This document shows positions 1 through 9,058 of a stretch of DNA of 51,194 bases, piece after piece. A program made the position numbers and the translations under genes. The DNA lies in NCBI GenBank assembly GCA_031276965.1, contig JAISMC010000162.1, positions 1 through 51,194 on the forward strand, written 5' to 3'. How positions within the stretch are numbered: position 1 is the first letter of the stretch; every line of letters starts with the position of its first letter. The notes beneath the pieces are model-generated. The model was not told where the DNA came from and searched no databases. It saw only the letters and a list, made by a program, of their open reading frames with translations. Source of the DNA: Treponema sp. Its GTDB lineage: Bacteria > Spirochaetota > Spirochaetia > Treponematales > Breznakiellaceae.

Positions 1-330
1 TATTCATGTCCAACCTCATCTGCCTTATCTCCCTGATAAGGCTGGTATAGTTTTGGACTGGATTTTTAGTTATTAGGCATCCGCTTTTTCGGCTGGATTT
101 TATTTTTAGGCATCACGGAAGGACGGCGGAAATCTACCGGAGCGGAATTGCCGGAAAACCAGGCGGCAATTGGGCAAAGTACGGTTAACGCTGAAATGTG
201 TACCCCCTGGAAACCGCCAGTCACGCCGGAGGCGTACAGAAACGCGGCGGACTGGGAAGACTGCATGTGCGATACGGACCACAGGGGATTAGCGGCGGTA
301 ACCTCCGCAGAAAATCTTTGGCCGTTTTTT
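1..330. other. Non-coding stretch downstream of the PQQ protein
   Basis: No convincing gene. Positions 22-42 hold a perfect 8-bp hairpin (GCCTTATC, loop TCCCT, GATAAGGC) that could end a transcript entering from the left, although no long T run follows. Positions 55-81 and 91-114 are imperfect direct repeats of one another (GGMTGGATTTT then TTAGGCATC). Short open frames here have no ribosome binding site and resemble nothing I know. Confidence 0.5.
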
Positions 331-2040
331 TTAGGGAGCCAGACTGTCTATCTCCCGGCGGGCCTCCCGCCGTACCAGGGGGGGGCGGGAATCCGCTGCC
401 AGGGAGGACAAAAGCCGTACCCCGGCGTCGCTGAGCGGGGGCCCCGAAAAGCGGCAGAGGGCGCCGGCGGCTCTGGCTGCGGCGGCCAGAACCTGTTCGT
501 CCTCCCCCGGGGGAAGCGCCGCCCAGGTAAAGACCCGGATTGCCAGCCCGTCGGGATCGACCCCTATGCGGCCTCTGGCTTCCGCCGCCGCCGCCTTGAT
601 CAGAGGTTCCCGGGCCCGGTAAAAGAGATCCGTCAGGAAGGGAATGGTCTCCCGGGAACCCAGAAAGCCCAGGAGGCGCAGGGCTTCGATCTGTTCCCGG
701 AGAGGGGGCGGGGCGGAGGCGGGGAGGGCCCCTTCGGAAAGCCCCCTGGCGGTTTCCATAAGATACGCCGCATAGGCCCGCTCCCGGGTTCCCGTCCGGC
801 CTTCGGTTATGTCCCCGGCGATACGGGAAAGCTGGAGCCGCAGTTGGGTTTCATCAAAGCGGTAGTAATAATCCGCCCAGGGTGAAGGGAAGGGGTTTCC
901 CATGCCGTAGCTTCCCAGGGGGGCGGGGCCGTAGAGGGATCCGGCCTGCTCCCGTATCCGTTCTTCTACCTTATAAGCGTAAAGGATCCAGTCGGAACCG
1001 CCGGAATAGAGGAGCCCCTCATCGCTGAAGGCGGGAAGGGCAGCACTGCCCCGGAGCCGGAAGAGCCAAAGCCGGCGGCCGTCTCCGGCAAAACCTGCCG
1101 CCCCCGAGCGGGACAACACATAGATTCCCCGCTCATCGTAGATCATCTCCGTTTCCTCCGCTGCGGCAATATGACTTTCCCCGGTCCAGAGTATGCGTCC
1201 CTCGGTGCAGGAGAGAAGCTGAACCTGTCCATTTGGGAAAACCATGGCCGCCCTGTCCCCCCGGCTTGCCGCGGCCAGGGGAAATCCCGGCAGGGCGGGA
1301 AGCTTCGGCCCCGCAGCGCCGTCCGGGCGTATCAGTTCCGGAGCGCCGGTTTTGTAGAAGCTCAGGACGGAACCATCTTCCATAGGGGTGATAAACGCCG
1401 GTGCCGGGGAAAGTTTTTGAGACCGGTACCCCCCGAAGGGATCGATGTCCAGCAGTTCCCCGTTTTCCAGGACCGCCGTTATACCGCCCCGCAGATTGAG
1501 GACCGGTTCCAGGGCAAAGGGACTTTCCGGCGTCAGAGACCAGAGGCGGAAACCAGCGGCGGTAAAGCAGAAGAGCCTTTCCCTGGTGGTAACAAAGATA
1601 CGGCCATCCCAGCCGCTTATGACCGGCGCCGAGATGGGGCTTCCTAGGTTGATCTGCCAAAGTTCCCGGCCCGCCCGGTTAATTGCCAGCAGGGCCCCGT
1701 TGGTTTTGCAGATATAACTGGTCCCCTCCCTGGAACGGGTTACATAGGGGGCAAGCCGCCCCCGGGCAAAGTAGGTCCAGAGCTGCCTCCCGGTCCGGCT
1801 GTAGCATTTAAGAGTCCCCCCGTCGCAGACCACCACCACCGATTCCGCCTGAACTGCGGGCAGTCCCGTAACTTCCCCACCCAGAGCCTGCCGCCAGAGA
1901 GGCTCCGTACCGGGGGGGGCGGACGCTTCCGCTGTGACGCCATCGGCGGAAGCGCTTCCCGCGGGTCCGGTCTGGGAATGCAGGGCCGGCATAGCCGCAA
2001 GGAGGAACAACAGGCTGAACAGAGTCTGCGCTTTCATCAT
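331..2040 (-). CDS. Exported PQQ-type beta-propeller protein with C-terminal HEAT-like repeats
   Basis: The 569-residue product begins with a signal peptide (about residues 1-22, ending ALHSQ), so it should act in the periplasm or at the outer membrane. Residues of about 50-390 carry repeated strands of the BamB/PQQ type, with blocks such as LWTYFARG, LWQINLGSP, LWSLTPES and LWTGES, each closing a propeller blade. The last 140 residues look helical and HEAT-like (LREQIEALRLLGFLGSRETI). The start ATG overlaps the stop of the upstream methyltransferase gene (ATGA), and AAGGA lies just before it, so the two are probably translationally coupled. The fold suggests a scaffold, but it is too long for BamB and has an added helical tail. 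The specific role is unknown. Confidence 0.75.
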   Translation of the reverse strand: MMKAQTLFSLLFLLAAMPALHSQTGPAGSASADGVTAEASAPPGTEPLWRQALGGEVTGLPAVQAESVVVVCDGGTLKCYSRTGRQLWTYFARGRLAPYVTRSREGTSYICKTNGALLAINRAGRELWQINLGSPISAPVISGWDGRIFVTTRERLFCFTAAGFRLWSLTPESPFALEPVLNLRGGITAVLENGELLDIDPFGGYRSQKLSPAPAFITPMEDGSVLSFYKTGAPELIRPDGAAGPKLPALPGFPLAAASRGDRAAMVFPNGQVQLLSCTEGRILWTGESHIAAAEETEMIYDERGIYVLSRSGAAGFAGDGRRLWLFRLRGSAALPAFSDEGLLYSGGSDWILYAYKVEERIREQAGSLYGPAPLGSYGMGNPFPSPWADYYYRFDETQLRLQLSRIAGDITEGRTGTRERAYAAYLMETARGLSEGALPASAPPPLREQIEALRLLGFLGSRETIPFLTDLFYRAREPLIKAAAAEARGRIGVDPDGLAIRVFTWAALPPGEDEQVLAAAARAAGALCRFSGPPLSDAGVRLLSSLAADSRPPLVRREARREIDSLAP

Positions 2041-3296
2041 AAGGAATCCTTTTTAAATATACCGAGACTTTCAATATGGGCGGTTTGGGGGTAGAAATCG
2101 TAGAAGGTCAGCGAGTCCAGACGGTAACCCCCGGCGGTCAGTTCCCGGCTGTCCCGGGCAAGGGCCGCGGGATTGCAGGATATATAAGCCAGCGCCGGGG
2201 GACCTTTCCGGGCCAGCCATTGGACCATGACCCGGGACAGTCCCTGCCGTGGAGGGTCCGCCGCGGCAAAACCGTAGGCCGTCTTTTTGTCCTCCATTGT
2301 TTTGACCCAACGGTCATCGGTCATAGGGAAATAGCGGAAAGTTCCGCTGCGGGAGGACCGGGACTTCGCCAGATTTTCCATATTCTCCCGGGCTACAATC
2401 AGGGCCTGTTTGTTTTCCTCCAACAGATCCAGCTGCGAAAAGCGATCCCCCAGGAAGGATGCGAAGGTTCCCACCCCGGCGTAGAGATCCGCCGCAGGAA
2501 GATCCTCCATTTCCCTAATCAGACCGGACAGATCCCCCATCAGGGCCTCCAGCATCATGGCGTTACTCTGGAAAAAGACCGCCCCGTCCATGCGGATACC
2601 CTTTCCCAAAATGGAAACGGTCCCCCTCCGGGTTTCCCCCTCGCAGAGCAGAAGATCTCCCCGCCCGTATACGGTGAAGCGGTCCTTTTCCGGCGGCGGC
2701 CGGATCCGTCCCTCCCCCAGGGCTCTCCGGACGGCGGGGTCCGCCACAGGACAATCCGGCACAGGAACGATAACGCCGCTTTTCCGGCCCTTAAGCCCCA
2801 CAAGCTGTCCCCGCCACTGTCCTACGCGGCAGGGTTCAGAATTTAAGTTTTGCCGAAGTATATTCCGCAGCGGCGGGCGGCGGACTCCGGCGTTTGTCCG
2901 CGATGGTACACGGTGGAATTCAAACCGGTTCCGGTATTCATAGGGAGGGGAGGGGACAACCTTGAGTTTAGGCAGGGTTTCAAGCTTTCCGGTCCGGCGG
3001 AGCGCTTCCTGCAGGATACGGGCTTTTTCGGCAAGCTGGAATTCGTAGGACAGATGTTGAAGAGAACAGCCCCCGCAGCTGCCGAAGAGCGGACAGACCG
3101 GAGCGGTCCGGTGGGGAGAGGCTTCCTCCAGTTCGACCAGTTCCGCCCGGTCTCCTTCCCCGGAAAGGCGGCCCACCACCCGGTCCCCCGGCGCAGTAAG
3201 GCTCATAAAAAAACTCCGTCCCCGGCAGCGCACGATTCCGTCCCCGCCCGGGGCGATGCATTCTACCCGGGCGGAGAAGAATTGATCCCCTTTCAT
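2037..3296 (-). CDS. RlmD/RumA-like 23S rRNA (uracil-5-)-methyltransferase with [4Fe-4S] motif
   Basis: A class I SAM-dependent RNA m5U methyltransferase of the TrmA/RlmCD family. The order is an N-terminal TRAM-like barrel (ARVECIAPGGDGIVR), a cysteine cluster CPLFGSCGGCSLQHL that fits an iron-sulfur site with a further Cys in EPCRVG, the SAM-binding loop DLYAGVGTFASFLGD, and near the C terminus DPPRQGL followed by the catalytic cysteine in SCNPAALARD. The reading frame is open further upstream to 3407, but the domain begins at MKGDQFF, so I place the start at 3296. MRLMKGD at 3305 is equally possible. A TATAAT box lies only about 15 bases upstream. The exact target uridine cannot be told from sequence. 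Confidence 0.85.
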   Translation of the reverse strand: MKGDQFFSARVECIAPGGDGIVRCRGRSFFMSLTAPGDRVVGRLSGEGDRAELVELEEASPHRTAPVCPLFGSCGGCSLQHLSYEFQLAEKARILQEALRRTGKLETLPKLKVVPSPPYEYRNRFEFHRVPSRTNAGVRRPPLRNILRQNLNSEPCRVGQWRGQLVGLKGRKSGVIVPVPDCPVADPAVRRALGEGRIRPPPEKDRFTVYGRGDLLLCEGETRRGTVSILGKGIRMDGAVFFQSNAMMLEALMGDLSGLIREMEDLPAADLYAGVGTFASFLGDRFSQLDLLEENKQALIVARENMENLAKSRSSRSGTFRYFPMTDDRWVKTMEDKKTAYGFAAADPPRQGLSRVMVQWLARKGPPALAYISCNPAALARDSRELTAGGYRLDSLTFYDFYPQTAHIESLGIFKKDSL

Positions 3297-3442
3297 CAGT
3301 CTCATTATACCATGATTTACCGGCGGGTTCATACCCAAAAGTCCGCCCTTCGGCGGTGGAGCTTCAGTATGTTTGGATCCGGTACAGCTTTGCCGGACGA
3401 TAGTCATTGCCAGAACGGGGACATGAGGTTACAATCGGTTTT

Positions 3443-4423
3443 ATGGATGAAACAAGCGAGTGGCTGGAATCCGATGACGGGACAAAGCTCTTTCTGCGGC
3501 GCTGGATGGTATCCCTGCCGCCGAAGCCTCCTGCGGCGGTGGTGCATATCGTTCATGGTATGGCGGAACATTCTCTCCGTTACAAGCGCCTGGCCGGAAG
3601 GCTCTGCAGCCAGGGTTTTGAGGTATGGGCGGCGGATCAGCGGGGACACGGCAGGACTGCGGACAGTTCCGTAAATGATCCCCGCCGGGGGGGCCTCCTG
3701 GGGCACTGCGCTGACCGGGACGGTTTTTTCAGGGTAGTTGCCGATATCGATGTTATCAATGCTAAGATCGGCGAAAAATATCCCGGCCTCCCCCTCTTCC
3801 TCCTGGGCCACTCCTGGGGATCCTTTATTGCCCAGGCCTATATTGAAAAGTACGGTTCCCGCCTGACGGGCTGCATCCTCTCGGGGACCAGGGGGCCCGG
3901 AGGCCCGGAGGTAACCCTGGGAGCCCCTCTTCTCGGCCTGATCGCCGCCTTAAAGGGAAGCCGCCGGGGTTCCGCCCTGGCCCATGCCATGGCCGACGGT
4001 CCCTATAACAAACCTTTCAGACCGAACCGTACCCTCTTTGACTGGCTCTCCCGGGATGAAGAGGAAGTCGACGCCTATATTGCGGATCCCCTCTGCGGGA
4101 ACCTCTGCTCTGTCGGTTTTTACCGGGACATGGTCAGGGCTTTTACCAAAATACATAGCCCGGAAGCGATGAAGGGGATACCCCGGAATTTGCCGGTCTA
4201 TATTTTCTGCGGTTCCGCGGATCCCGTGGGAGCCATGGGGCAGAGTCCCACCGCTCTGATGAGCGCTTACCGTTCTTTGGGTATGGCGGATTTGGAATTT
4301 GTTCTCTACCCGGATGCGCGGCATGAGACCTTGAACGAAACGAACCGGGAAGAGGTTACGGGGAACCTCCTCTCCTGGCTGGAACGGCGCTGCCGGTCCG
4401 CTTCGGCTAAAACCGCGGAGTAA
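3443..4423 (+). CDS. Alpha/beta hydrolase, monoacylglycerol lipase-like
   Basis: A serine hydrolase of the Hydrolase_4/lysophospholipase group. Visible are the oxyanion-side HGMAEH, the nucleophile elbow GHSWGS, the acid in GSADPVG and the catalytic histidine in DARHE, in the expected order for the family and at normal length (326 residues). There is no signal peptide, so it is cytoplasmic. The frame opens at a TTG at 3407, but ATG at 3443 (MDETSEW) fits the family start better and GAGG lies upstream. It is divergent from the methyltransferase gene, and pcnB follows after 6 bases. The likely substrate is a lysophospholipid or monoglyceride, but this is family knowledge only. Confidence 0.8.
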   Translation: MDETSEWLESDDGTKLFLRRWMVSLPPKPPAAVVHIVHGMAEHSLRYKRLAGRLCSQGFEVWAADQRGHGRTADSSVNDPRRGGLLGHCADRDGFFRVVADIDVINAKIGEKYPGLPLFLLGHSWGSFIAQAYIEKYGSRLTGCILSGTRGPGGPEVTLGAPLLGLIAALKGSRRGSALAHAMADGPYNKPFRPNRTLFDWLSRDEEEVDAYIADPLCGNLCSVGFYRDMVRAFTKIHSPEAMKGIPRNLPVYIFCGSADPVGAMGQSPTALMSAYRSLGMADLEFVLYPDARHETLNETNREEVTGNLLSWLERRCRSASAKTAE

Positions 4424-4429
4424 ACTGCT

Positions 4430-5590
4430 GTGCGTATCCGTTACGGCGCCGAAAAAAACGGCGGCCTTATCAAGAAGGCTGTTGTCTATACCCAGGATGA
4501 GCATGGCATCAATTTTGCCGACGTGGATCCCGATGCGGTTTCTATTACGGACCGGCTCCGTTCAAATGGTTTTGAAACATATATCGTAGGCGGAGCAGTC
4601 CGGGATCTGATTTTGGGGAAGAAGCCCAAGGATTTTGACATAGTCAGCGCCGCCAGTCCTTCCCGTATCAAGAAGATCTTCTGTAATGCCCGGATCATAG
4701 GCCGCCGTTTCCGGCTGGTCCATGTCTACTTCGGCCCCAAAATTTTTGAAGTTTCCACCTTTCGTTCCCTAAAGGATGGTCCCACCAGCAATACCTTCGG
4801 AACCGTAGAAGAGGATGTGCTCCGCCGGGATTTTTCCCTGAACGCCCTTTTCTATGAACCCCGCCGGCAGATAGTGGTGGATTATGTGGGGGGTATGAAG
4901 GATCTGCGGAACAGGAAGATACGGCCCATCATTCCCCTGTCGAAAATCTTTACCGATGATCCGGTACGGATGATCCGGGCCGTTAAGTACGCCGTTACCA
5001 CGGGCTGCAGGCTGCCCTTTTTCCTGCGGTTGAAGATCAAGCGCCAGGCCCGTCTTCTGCTGCCGGTTTCCCCCTCCAGACTTACCGAGGAAATTTTCAA
5101 AATCATCCATTCTCCCTTTGCTGCGGGGATAGTTGAAAATCTGGAACTCCTGGGGCTCTATACTTACCTGCAGCCTAACGCCTCGGCATTGATGAAAGAA
5201 AACCCCTCCTTCCGCGCCGGGTATCTCAGGGGCCTTGGGGAAATTCCTTCGGGCGGAAGCGGCGGAGAAACTCTGGCGGCGCTGATTCGGGATTATCTGG
5301 AGGACTTTATCGACTGGGATGCGGGAACGGCGGAAAATTATAAAAACGCCTTTCTGGCGGGAAGGCGTTTTGTGCTTCCGATGAATCCTCCCCGGCTGGA
5401 ACTGGACAGGGCGGTGCGGCTTATCTTCAACGAGCATGGCATAAATATCAAGAAGTTCCGTTTCTTTGAACGGGGGAGGATGGGAGCGGTCATAGGCGCC
5501 GCCGCGGAAAATCCCGTCCGGGAAAATACCGAGGAAACAAAGAAACCAGTACGCCGCCGGAGACGGCACAGAAAAAAGGGAGATCTTTAA
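4430..5590 (+). CDS. pcnB: PcnB-type poly(A) polymerase / tRNA nucleotidyltransferase family protein
   Basis: A class II nucleotidyltransferase. The active-site region reads GGAVRDLILGKKPKDFDI, with the two metal-binding aspartates in DFD. It is followed by NARIIGRRFRLVHV, which matches the poly(A) polymerase signature rather than the usual CCA-enzyme form, and then VSTFR and EEDVLRRDFSLNAL. The C terminus is a basic tail rich in Arg and Lys, typical of PcnB. The start is GTG, 6 bases after the hydrolase stop, with GGAG inside the end of that gene. It adds A residues to RNA 3' ends or, if it is really the CCA enzyme, finishes the tRNAs. The tRNAs in this window have no encoded CCA, so such an enzyme is needed somewhere in this genome. 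Confidence 0.85.
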   Translation: MRIRYGAEKNGGLIKKAVVYTQDEHGINFADVDPDAVSITDRLRSNGFETYIVGGAVRDLILGKKPKDFDIVSAASPSRIKKIFCNARIIGRRFRLVHVYFGPKIFEVSTFRSLKDGPTSNTFGTVEEDVLRRDFSLNALFYEPRRQIVVDYVGGMKDLRNRKIRPIIPLSKIFTDDPVRMIRAVKYAVTTGCRLPFFLRLKIKRQARLLLPVSPSRLTEEIFKIIHSPFAAGIVENLELLGLYTYLQPNASALMKENPSFRAGYLRGLGEIPSGGSGGETLAALIRDYLEDFIDWDAGTAENYKNAFLAGRRFVLPMNPPRLELDRAVRLIFNEHGINIKKFRFFERGRMGAVIGAAAENPVRENTEETKKPVRRRRRHRKKGDL

Positions 5591-5596
5591 TTGGAA

Positions 5597-5790
5597 GGCC
5601 GGCGGCGTCCATGCCGGCCGGCTGCCGGACTTGTCTGACAGTCCGGTTGGTTGTCGAACCACCGCTTCGGCAAGTCCGCTATTTAGTGTCTGTCTATAAT
5701 GTAGACACATTATAGACAGACTTCCATAAAAAACGCATTTTCGCAGCCTTTAGGCGGGAAAATGCATCGGACTAAAGTCTGCAGTCTGTC
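5597..5790. repeat. Cluster of hairpins between convergent genes
   Basis: The gap between pcnB and the TPR gene is packed with inverted repeats: GGCCGGC arms at 5597-5603 and 5613-5619; GGACTTG/CAAGTCC arms at 5627-5633 and 5671-5677, with GGTTGGTT inside; the perfect 15-bp hairpin at 5688-5721; and an imperfect GCATTTTC/GAAAATGC pair further on. The CCGGTTGGTT and CGCATTTT parts recur near 11281 and 18464, so this is probably one copy of a dispersed element. Confidence 0.6.
5688..5721. terminator. Perfect 15-bp inverted repeat, possible bidirectional terminator
   Basis: GTCTGTCTATAATGT at 5688-5702, loop AGAC, then its exact reverse complement at 5707-5721. It lies between convergent genes. 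It is not followed by a long T run, so intrinsic termination is plausible but unproven. GTGTCT at 5686 can also pair with AGACAC at 5703, giving an alternative fold. Confidence 0.45.
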
Positions 5791-5815
5791 CGCAAAGTAA
5801 CCAATTTTGTGGACA

Positions 5816-7012
5816 CTATTTAAGCCGGCCGAGTAGTTCCCTGACCCGGTTTCTGTACCGTTCAGGAGCCGCCGCCGCGGCGGCCTCCAAGAATCCGGCG
5901 GCCTCGCTCTTCTTCCCTGCGGCGGCGGCGTTCAGTCCCAGGGCATACTGAACCAAAGCCGGGTCCGCTCCGTACTGCAGGGCGGACCGGTAGTACTGCT
6001 CCGCCGTATCGTAGCCCTGTTTTTCATAGGCCAAAAGCCCCAGGTAGTAGTACGGGGCATAGTGATTGGGTCTCTGCTCCAGGGCTTCATAAAAACAAGA
6101 TTCCGCCGCGGAGGGATCTCCCTCCGCATAGGAGCGCTGTCCCGCTTCGATAAGTTCGGCAAAGGTTCTGCGGGAAGCCAGGTAAGCTAGGTAATCCTCC
6201 TGTACGGCCTCCGGGCTGGCCCAGAGGTAGAGCCGTTTCCGCACCGCCTCAGCGTTTTCCGCCGCCGCCGCTCCGGGGGAGAGGAGCATGAAAGAATCGG
6301 TGAGGGATCTGAAGTAGTCTTCGCTGCCGCTGTTCAAAAGGAAGGAAACCAGGGACCAGGAGAGGGGCTGCAGATGCGGCGGCGGTTCCCCCTCGTCCGC
6401 CATGAGTACCCGCTGCAGATCGATTTTCCCAAGACTCTTTACCGTTTCGAGCCAGGCTAGATTTTCTTTGTAGGAAAGCTCCCCGGTTCCGGTTTCTGCG
6501 GCAAGGGTGCTGAAGTACACGGTAAAACCCTCCTTCATCCAGGCAGGGGGCGAAGGGATAAAGGCCCTGAAGTACTGGAGGAAGGCCTGGGCGGGGATCA
6601 TCCGGGCCGCTTCGGGGCTTCCCAGATGAATAACCAGTTCCCGCCTTTCGCTCTGGTTATAGTGGAGGTACACCGCCCCCTCCCTGGGGGTCCCCAGCCG
6701 GGCCGACACATAGCCGTCGTAGGTCTCCTTGTCCCGGAAGAGGCGGACCTTAAGGGGGAGGCTTATCGACGACGGATCGAAGCGGAAGAGCCGGTTGTAG
6801 ATGTCGAAGCGCAGTTCAAGCTCCCGCTGCAGGGCCTCCGTGTCCGGGCCGGAACTGCCGGCGATAAGCTCGTAGCGGCGGGCCGTAACGGTATGAACGC
6901 CCACAGTATTCGTACCAGCGGCGTCCATACCGGCGGCGCCGTTCCGGTCCTGGGCGTGAACGAAAAAAGCCGCCGCCCCCGCAAAGATCAAGACCGTCAG
7001 GCGCTTCTTCAT
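5816..7012 (-). CDS. Exported TPR protein with a degenerate peptidase-MA-like domain
   Basis: A 398-residue product with a signal peptide (MKKRLTVLIFAGAAAFFVHAQ). The middle part resembles the gluzincin-like MA superfamily: PPAWMKEGFTVYFSTLA matches the WxxEGxAxY segment that carries the third zinc ligand in such enzymes. Where the HExxH helix should stand the sequence is IPAQAFLQYFRAF, so the zinc site is missing and the domain is probably inactive. Residues of about 300-380 form TPR repeats (YAPYYYLGLLAYEKQGYDTAEQYYRSAL in part). A good GGAGG sits 7 bases before the ATG. It is the last gene of a minus cluster. It is likely a periplasmic binding or assembly protein. Confidence 0.75.
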   Translation of the reverse strand: MKKRLTVLIFAGAAAFFVHAQDRNGAAGMDAAGTNTVGVHTVTARRYELIAGSSGPDTEALQRELELRFDIYNRLFRFDPSSISLPLKVRLFRDKETYDGYVSARLGTPREGAVYLHYNQSERRELVIHLGSPEAARMIPAQAFLQYFRAFIPSPPAWMKEGFTVYFSTLAAETGTGELSYKENLAWLETVKSLGKIDLQRVLMADEGEPPPHLQPLSWSLVSFLLNSGSEDYFRSLTDSFMLLSPGAAAAENAEAVRKRLYLWASPEAVQEDYLAYLASRRTFAELIEAGQRSYAEGDPSAAESCFYEALEQRPNHYAPYYYLGLLAYEKQGYDTAEQYYRSALQYGADPALVQYALGLNAAAAGKKSEAAGFLEAAAAAAPERYRNRVRELLGRLK

Positions 7013-7057
7013 TAAATCCTCCCGTCAAAAACAAAATTCCGGGGCGGCTGTTTCCGG

Positions 7058-7909
7058 TTACTGGATCAGCTTATCGATGATGATATTCACCCCTTCAATC
7101 AGGATACCCGTATACCGTTCAATGTTGTCAATAATGTACCGCTGAAGTTCGTGCATGTTGCCGCTTAACTGGGTTCCGTAGGGCACATCAATGGTAATGA
7201 CCAGCCGGTAGCCCGCATCGTCGTCTTTCACCGTTATTTTTTTGATCTTGATGTTCTGATTATACTCGTCCACGCAGTGAATGACCATCTGGCTCAGGGC
7301 GGCTTCGGAAATAATCACCTTCCCCCGTTTTGAATATTCCGGGCGGACCACCGATTTTTCCAGTACCTTGGGGGTTGGGCCCAGGGCAGCGGACTGCCGC
7401 TTAAAGATCCGTACCGCCTCGTAGAAGATATTGGGATAGTTCCGTTTTACTTCGATGGAGGGCACGGGAATAACATGCTTCCCCTCGATCTTTCTGGTTC
7501 TGATGGCCTTTTCAATATCCTCTTGGGAGGCGATGTCTTCAATCTTGATAATCTTTTTCGGCAGGGGAAGCTGCAGCCGGCCGGCGATTTTGTTTACCAT
7601 TTTTTCGGAGGTTCCCAGAATGAGAATGCGGCTGACTTTTTCCGTCTGGAGTTTCCGGGCCACCTCGTCCCGCCGGGATTTTTCGTCGAAGAGCGCCACC
7701 TTTACCGCGGCCATAAAGGTCTTTTCCTTTTTCGCCGAATGGCCGGCGATGATCCGGTTGTCCCGAATTAAAAGGCCGTCATCGATGATGAAGTCAATGC
7801 CATACTTCTGGGCCACAAGTTTTGCCCGGAAACTTTTGCCGGTGCCGCTCTCTCCGACGAGGGCGTAGGCTTTAACCCTTCCCAGGGGCCAAAAGAAATT
7901 CCAGAACAT
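7058..7909 (-). CDS. P-loop ATPase-like protein with C-terminal Asp23/Gls24-like domain
   Basis: A 283-residue cytoplasmic protein. The N-terminal part has a Walker A motif, GESGTGKS, at about residues 18-25 and continues as a small nucleotide-binding domain that looks like a kinase or AAA fold (FIIDDGLLIRDNRIIAG). The C-terminal 100 residues (from GKVIISEAALSQMV to GVNIIIDKLIQ) resemble the Asp23/Gls24 alkaline-shock domain, with its pattern of ISEAAL, then alternating strands, then a helix in which IIDNIERYTGI stands out. I know no characterised protein with this pairing. The start lies 6 bases after the pseudouridine synthase stop with a weak ribosome binding site, suggesting coupling. Function unknown; the architecture suggests ATP-dependent handling of an envelope or cell-shape partner. 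Confidence 0.7.
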   Translation of the reverse strand: MFWNFFWPLGRVKAYALVGESGTGKSFRAKLVAQKYGIDFIIDDGLLIRDNRIIAGHSAKKEKTFMAAVKVALFDEKSRRDEVARKLQTEKVSRILILGTSEKMVNKIAGRLQLPLPKKIIKIEDIASQEDIEKAIRTRKIEGKHVIPVPSIEVKRNYPNIFYEAVRIFKRQSAALGPTPKVLEKSVVRPEYSKRGKVIISEAALSQMVIHCVDEYNQNIKIKKITVKDDDAGYRLVITIDVPYGTQLSGNMHELQRYIIDNIERYTGILIEGVNIIIDKLIQ

Positions 7910-7915
7910 TATATT

Positions 7916-8890
7916 TCAAACATACTCATCATTGAAAGGGAAATCCAGGTATTGAAGGCCGGCGCCGAAAAGTCCGGCGATTGTTTTGCGAAAGCCCCCG
8001 GGAAGGGGAGCGCTGACCCGTATCAGTTCCTCTCCGGCGCTTCCCGCAGAACCCGGCCAGGGGAATTCCAGGGTATGGGCGTGAAGCAGAAAGCCGCCCT
8101 TTCGGGATTTGCCTCCGTACTTGACATCCCCCGCCAGCGGATGCCCCCGGGCCGCCGCCTGAACCCGGATTTGGTGGGTTCTGCCGGTGGAGATTTCCAG
8201 CGAGATGAGGGAAAAACCGGCGGCCCTTGCCAGGGGTTTTACCCGGGCCAGGGCCCGTTTTGTTCCGGCTCCCGGTTCGGCGGTAAAGCTCTTTCCCAGA
8301 AACCTGTCTCGAATCAGGTGATCTTCCCAGGTTTCGTCCTCTTTTATGGTCCCCTCCACCAGGGCGATATAGCCTTTGCTTACCCGTTCTTCCCGGATCA
8401 GAGCGCTGAAACGCCGGGCCCCCTCCAGGGAACTTGAGAAGACCATAACCCCGCTGGTATTCCTGTCCAAACGATGAAGGGGACCGGGTTTGAAAGAGAG
8501 AGAAGGGGAAAGTTGGTCCGCAAGAAAGGAACGGACTAAAGTTTCAAGGGTTTCCCCGCCGGAGGAAGGTCCGTGGACCCCCATCCCCGCTGGTTTATTC
8601 ACTATCAGAAGCCCCGGCGCTTCCCGAAGTATGTCCAGGGAAACGCCTTTTCCCCGGACCGGACCGGACGTGGAGGAACGCTTGCCGCTGCATATTACGG
8701 AGGCCCCTTCCTCCAGGATCCGTATTACCGTTCCCGCACGGATCCGGTCCGCCGCTCCGCCGGGTCTGCCCTCCGTCAGTACCCGGCCCCACCTTAAAAG
8801 CCGGTGTATTGCCGAAAGGGGCAGCTCCGGAAGGGCCTTTCTGAGCAGCCGGTCCAGCCTGCGGCCGTCGTCATCGGCGCCGGCTATCAT
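7916..8890 (-). CDS. RluA-family RNA pseudouridine synthase
   Basis: It converts uridine to pseudouridine in rRNA or tRNA. An N-terminal S4-like RNA-binding part (RRLDRLLRKALPELPLSAIHRLLRWGRV) is followed by the catalytic domain with LLIVNKPAGMGVHGP and the motif HRLDRNTSG, whose Asp is the catalytic residue, then GRTHQIRVQAAARGHPLAGD. The frame is open through tRNA-Gly up to 9088, but that part is not protein-like. The best start is ATG 8890, with CAGGAG 11 bases upstream. GTG 8896, with a closer spacing, is an alternative. It is followed by the P-loop/Asp23-like gene. Which uridine it modifies (RluC or RluD type) cannot be told. Confidence 0.88.
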   Translation of the reverse strand: MIAGADDDGRRLDRLLRKALPELPLSAIHRLLRWGRVLTEGRPGGAADRIRAGTVIRILEEGASVICSGKRSSTSGPVRGKGVSLDILREAPGLLIVNKPAGMGVHGPSSGGETLETLVRSFLADQLSPSLSFKPGPLHRLDRNTSGVMVFSSSLEGARRFSALIREERVSKGYIALVEGTIKEDETWEDHLIRDRFLGKSFTAEPGAGTKRALARVKPLARAAGFSLISLEISTGRTHQIRVQAAARGHPLAGDVKYGGKSRKGGFLLHAHTLEFPWPGSAGSAGEELIRVSAPLPGGFRKTIAGLFGAGLQYLDFPFNDEYV

Positions 8891-9058
8891 TTCCACGGAT
8901 ACTCCTGAAACCAAGGGTAAAAAAAGCTTCCGCGGCAGGTGTCCCTGCTGGTCCGCTTCCAAACGCCCCGCGGCGCCTCTGACCGTCAAGCATGCGCCTT
9001 GGCTTTCCCCCGGGACGCTCCGGTTCGAATTCCGCCTTATCCCGAAAATAAATTCTTT

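Noticed and set aside
148-885. A 245-residue plus-strand frame opposite the PQQ protein
   Set aside because: It mirrors the coding frame of the minus gene, has no domain and no ribosome binding site.
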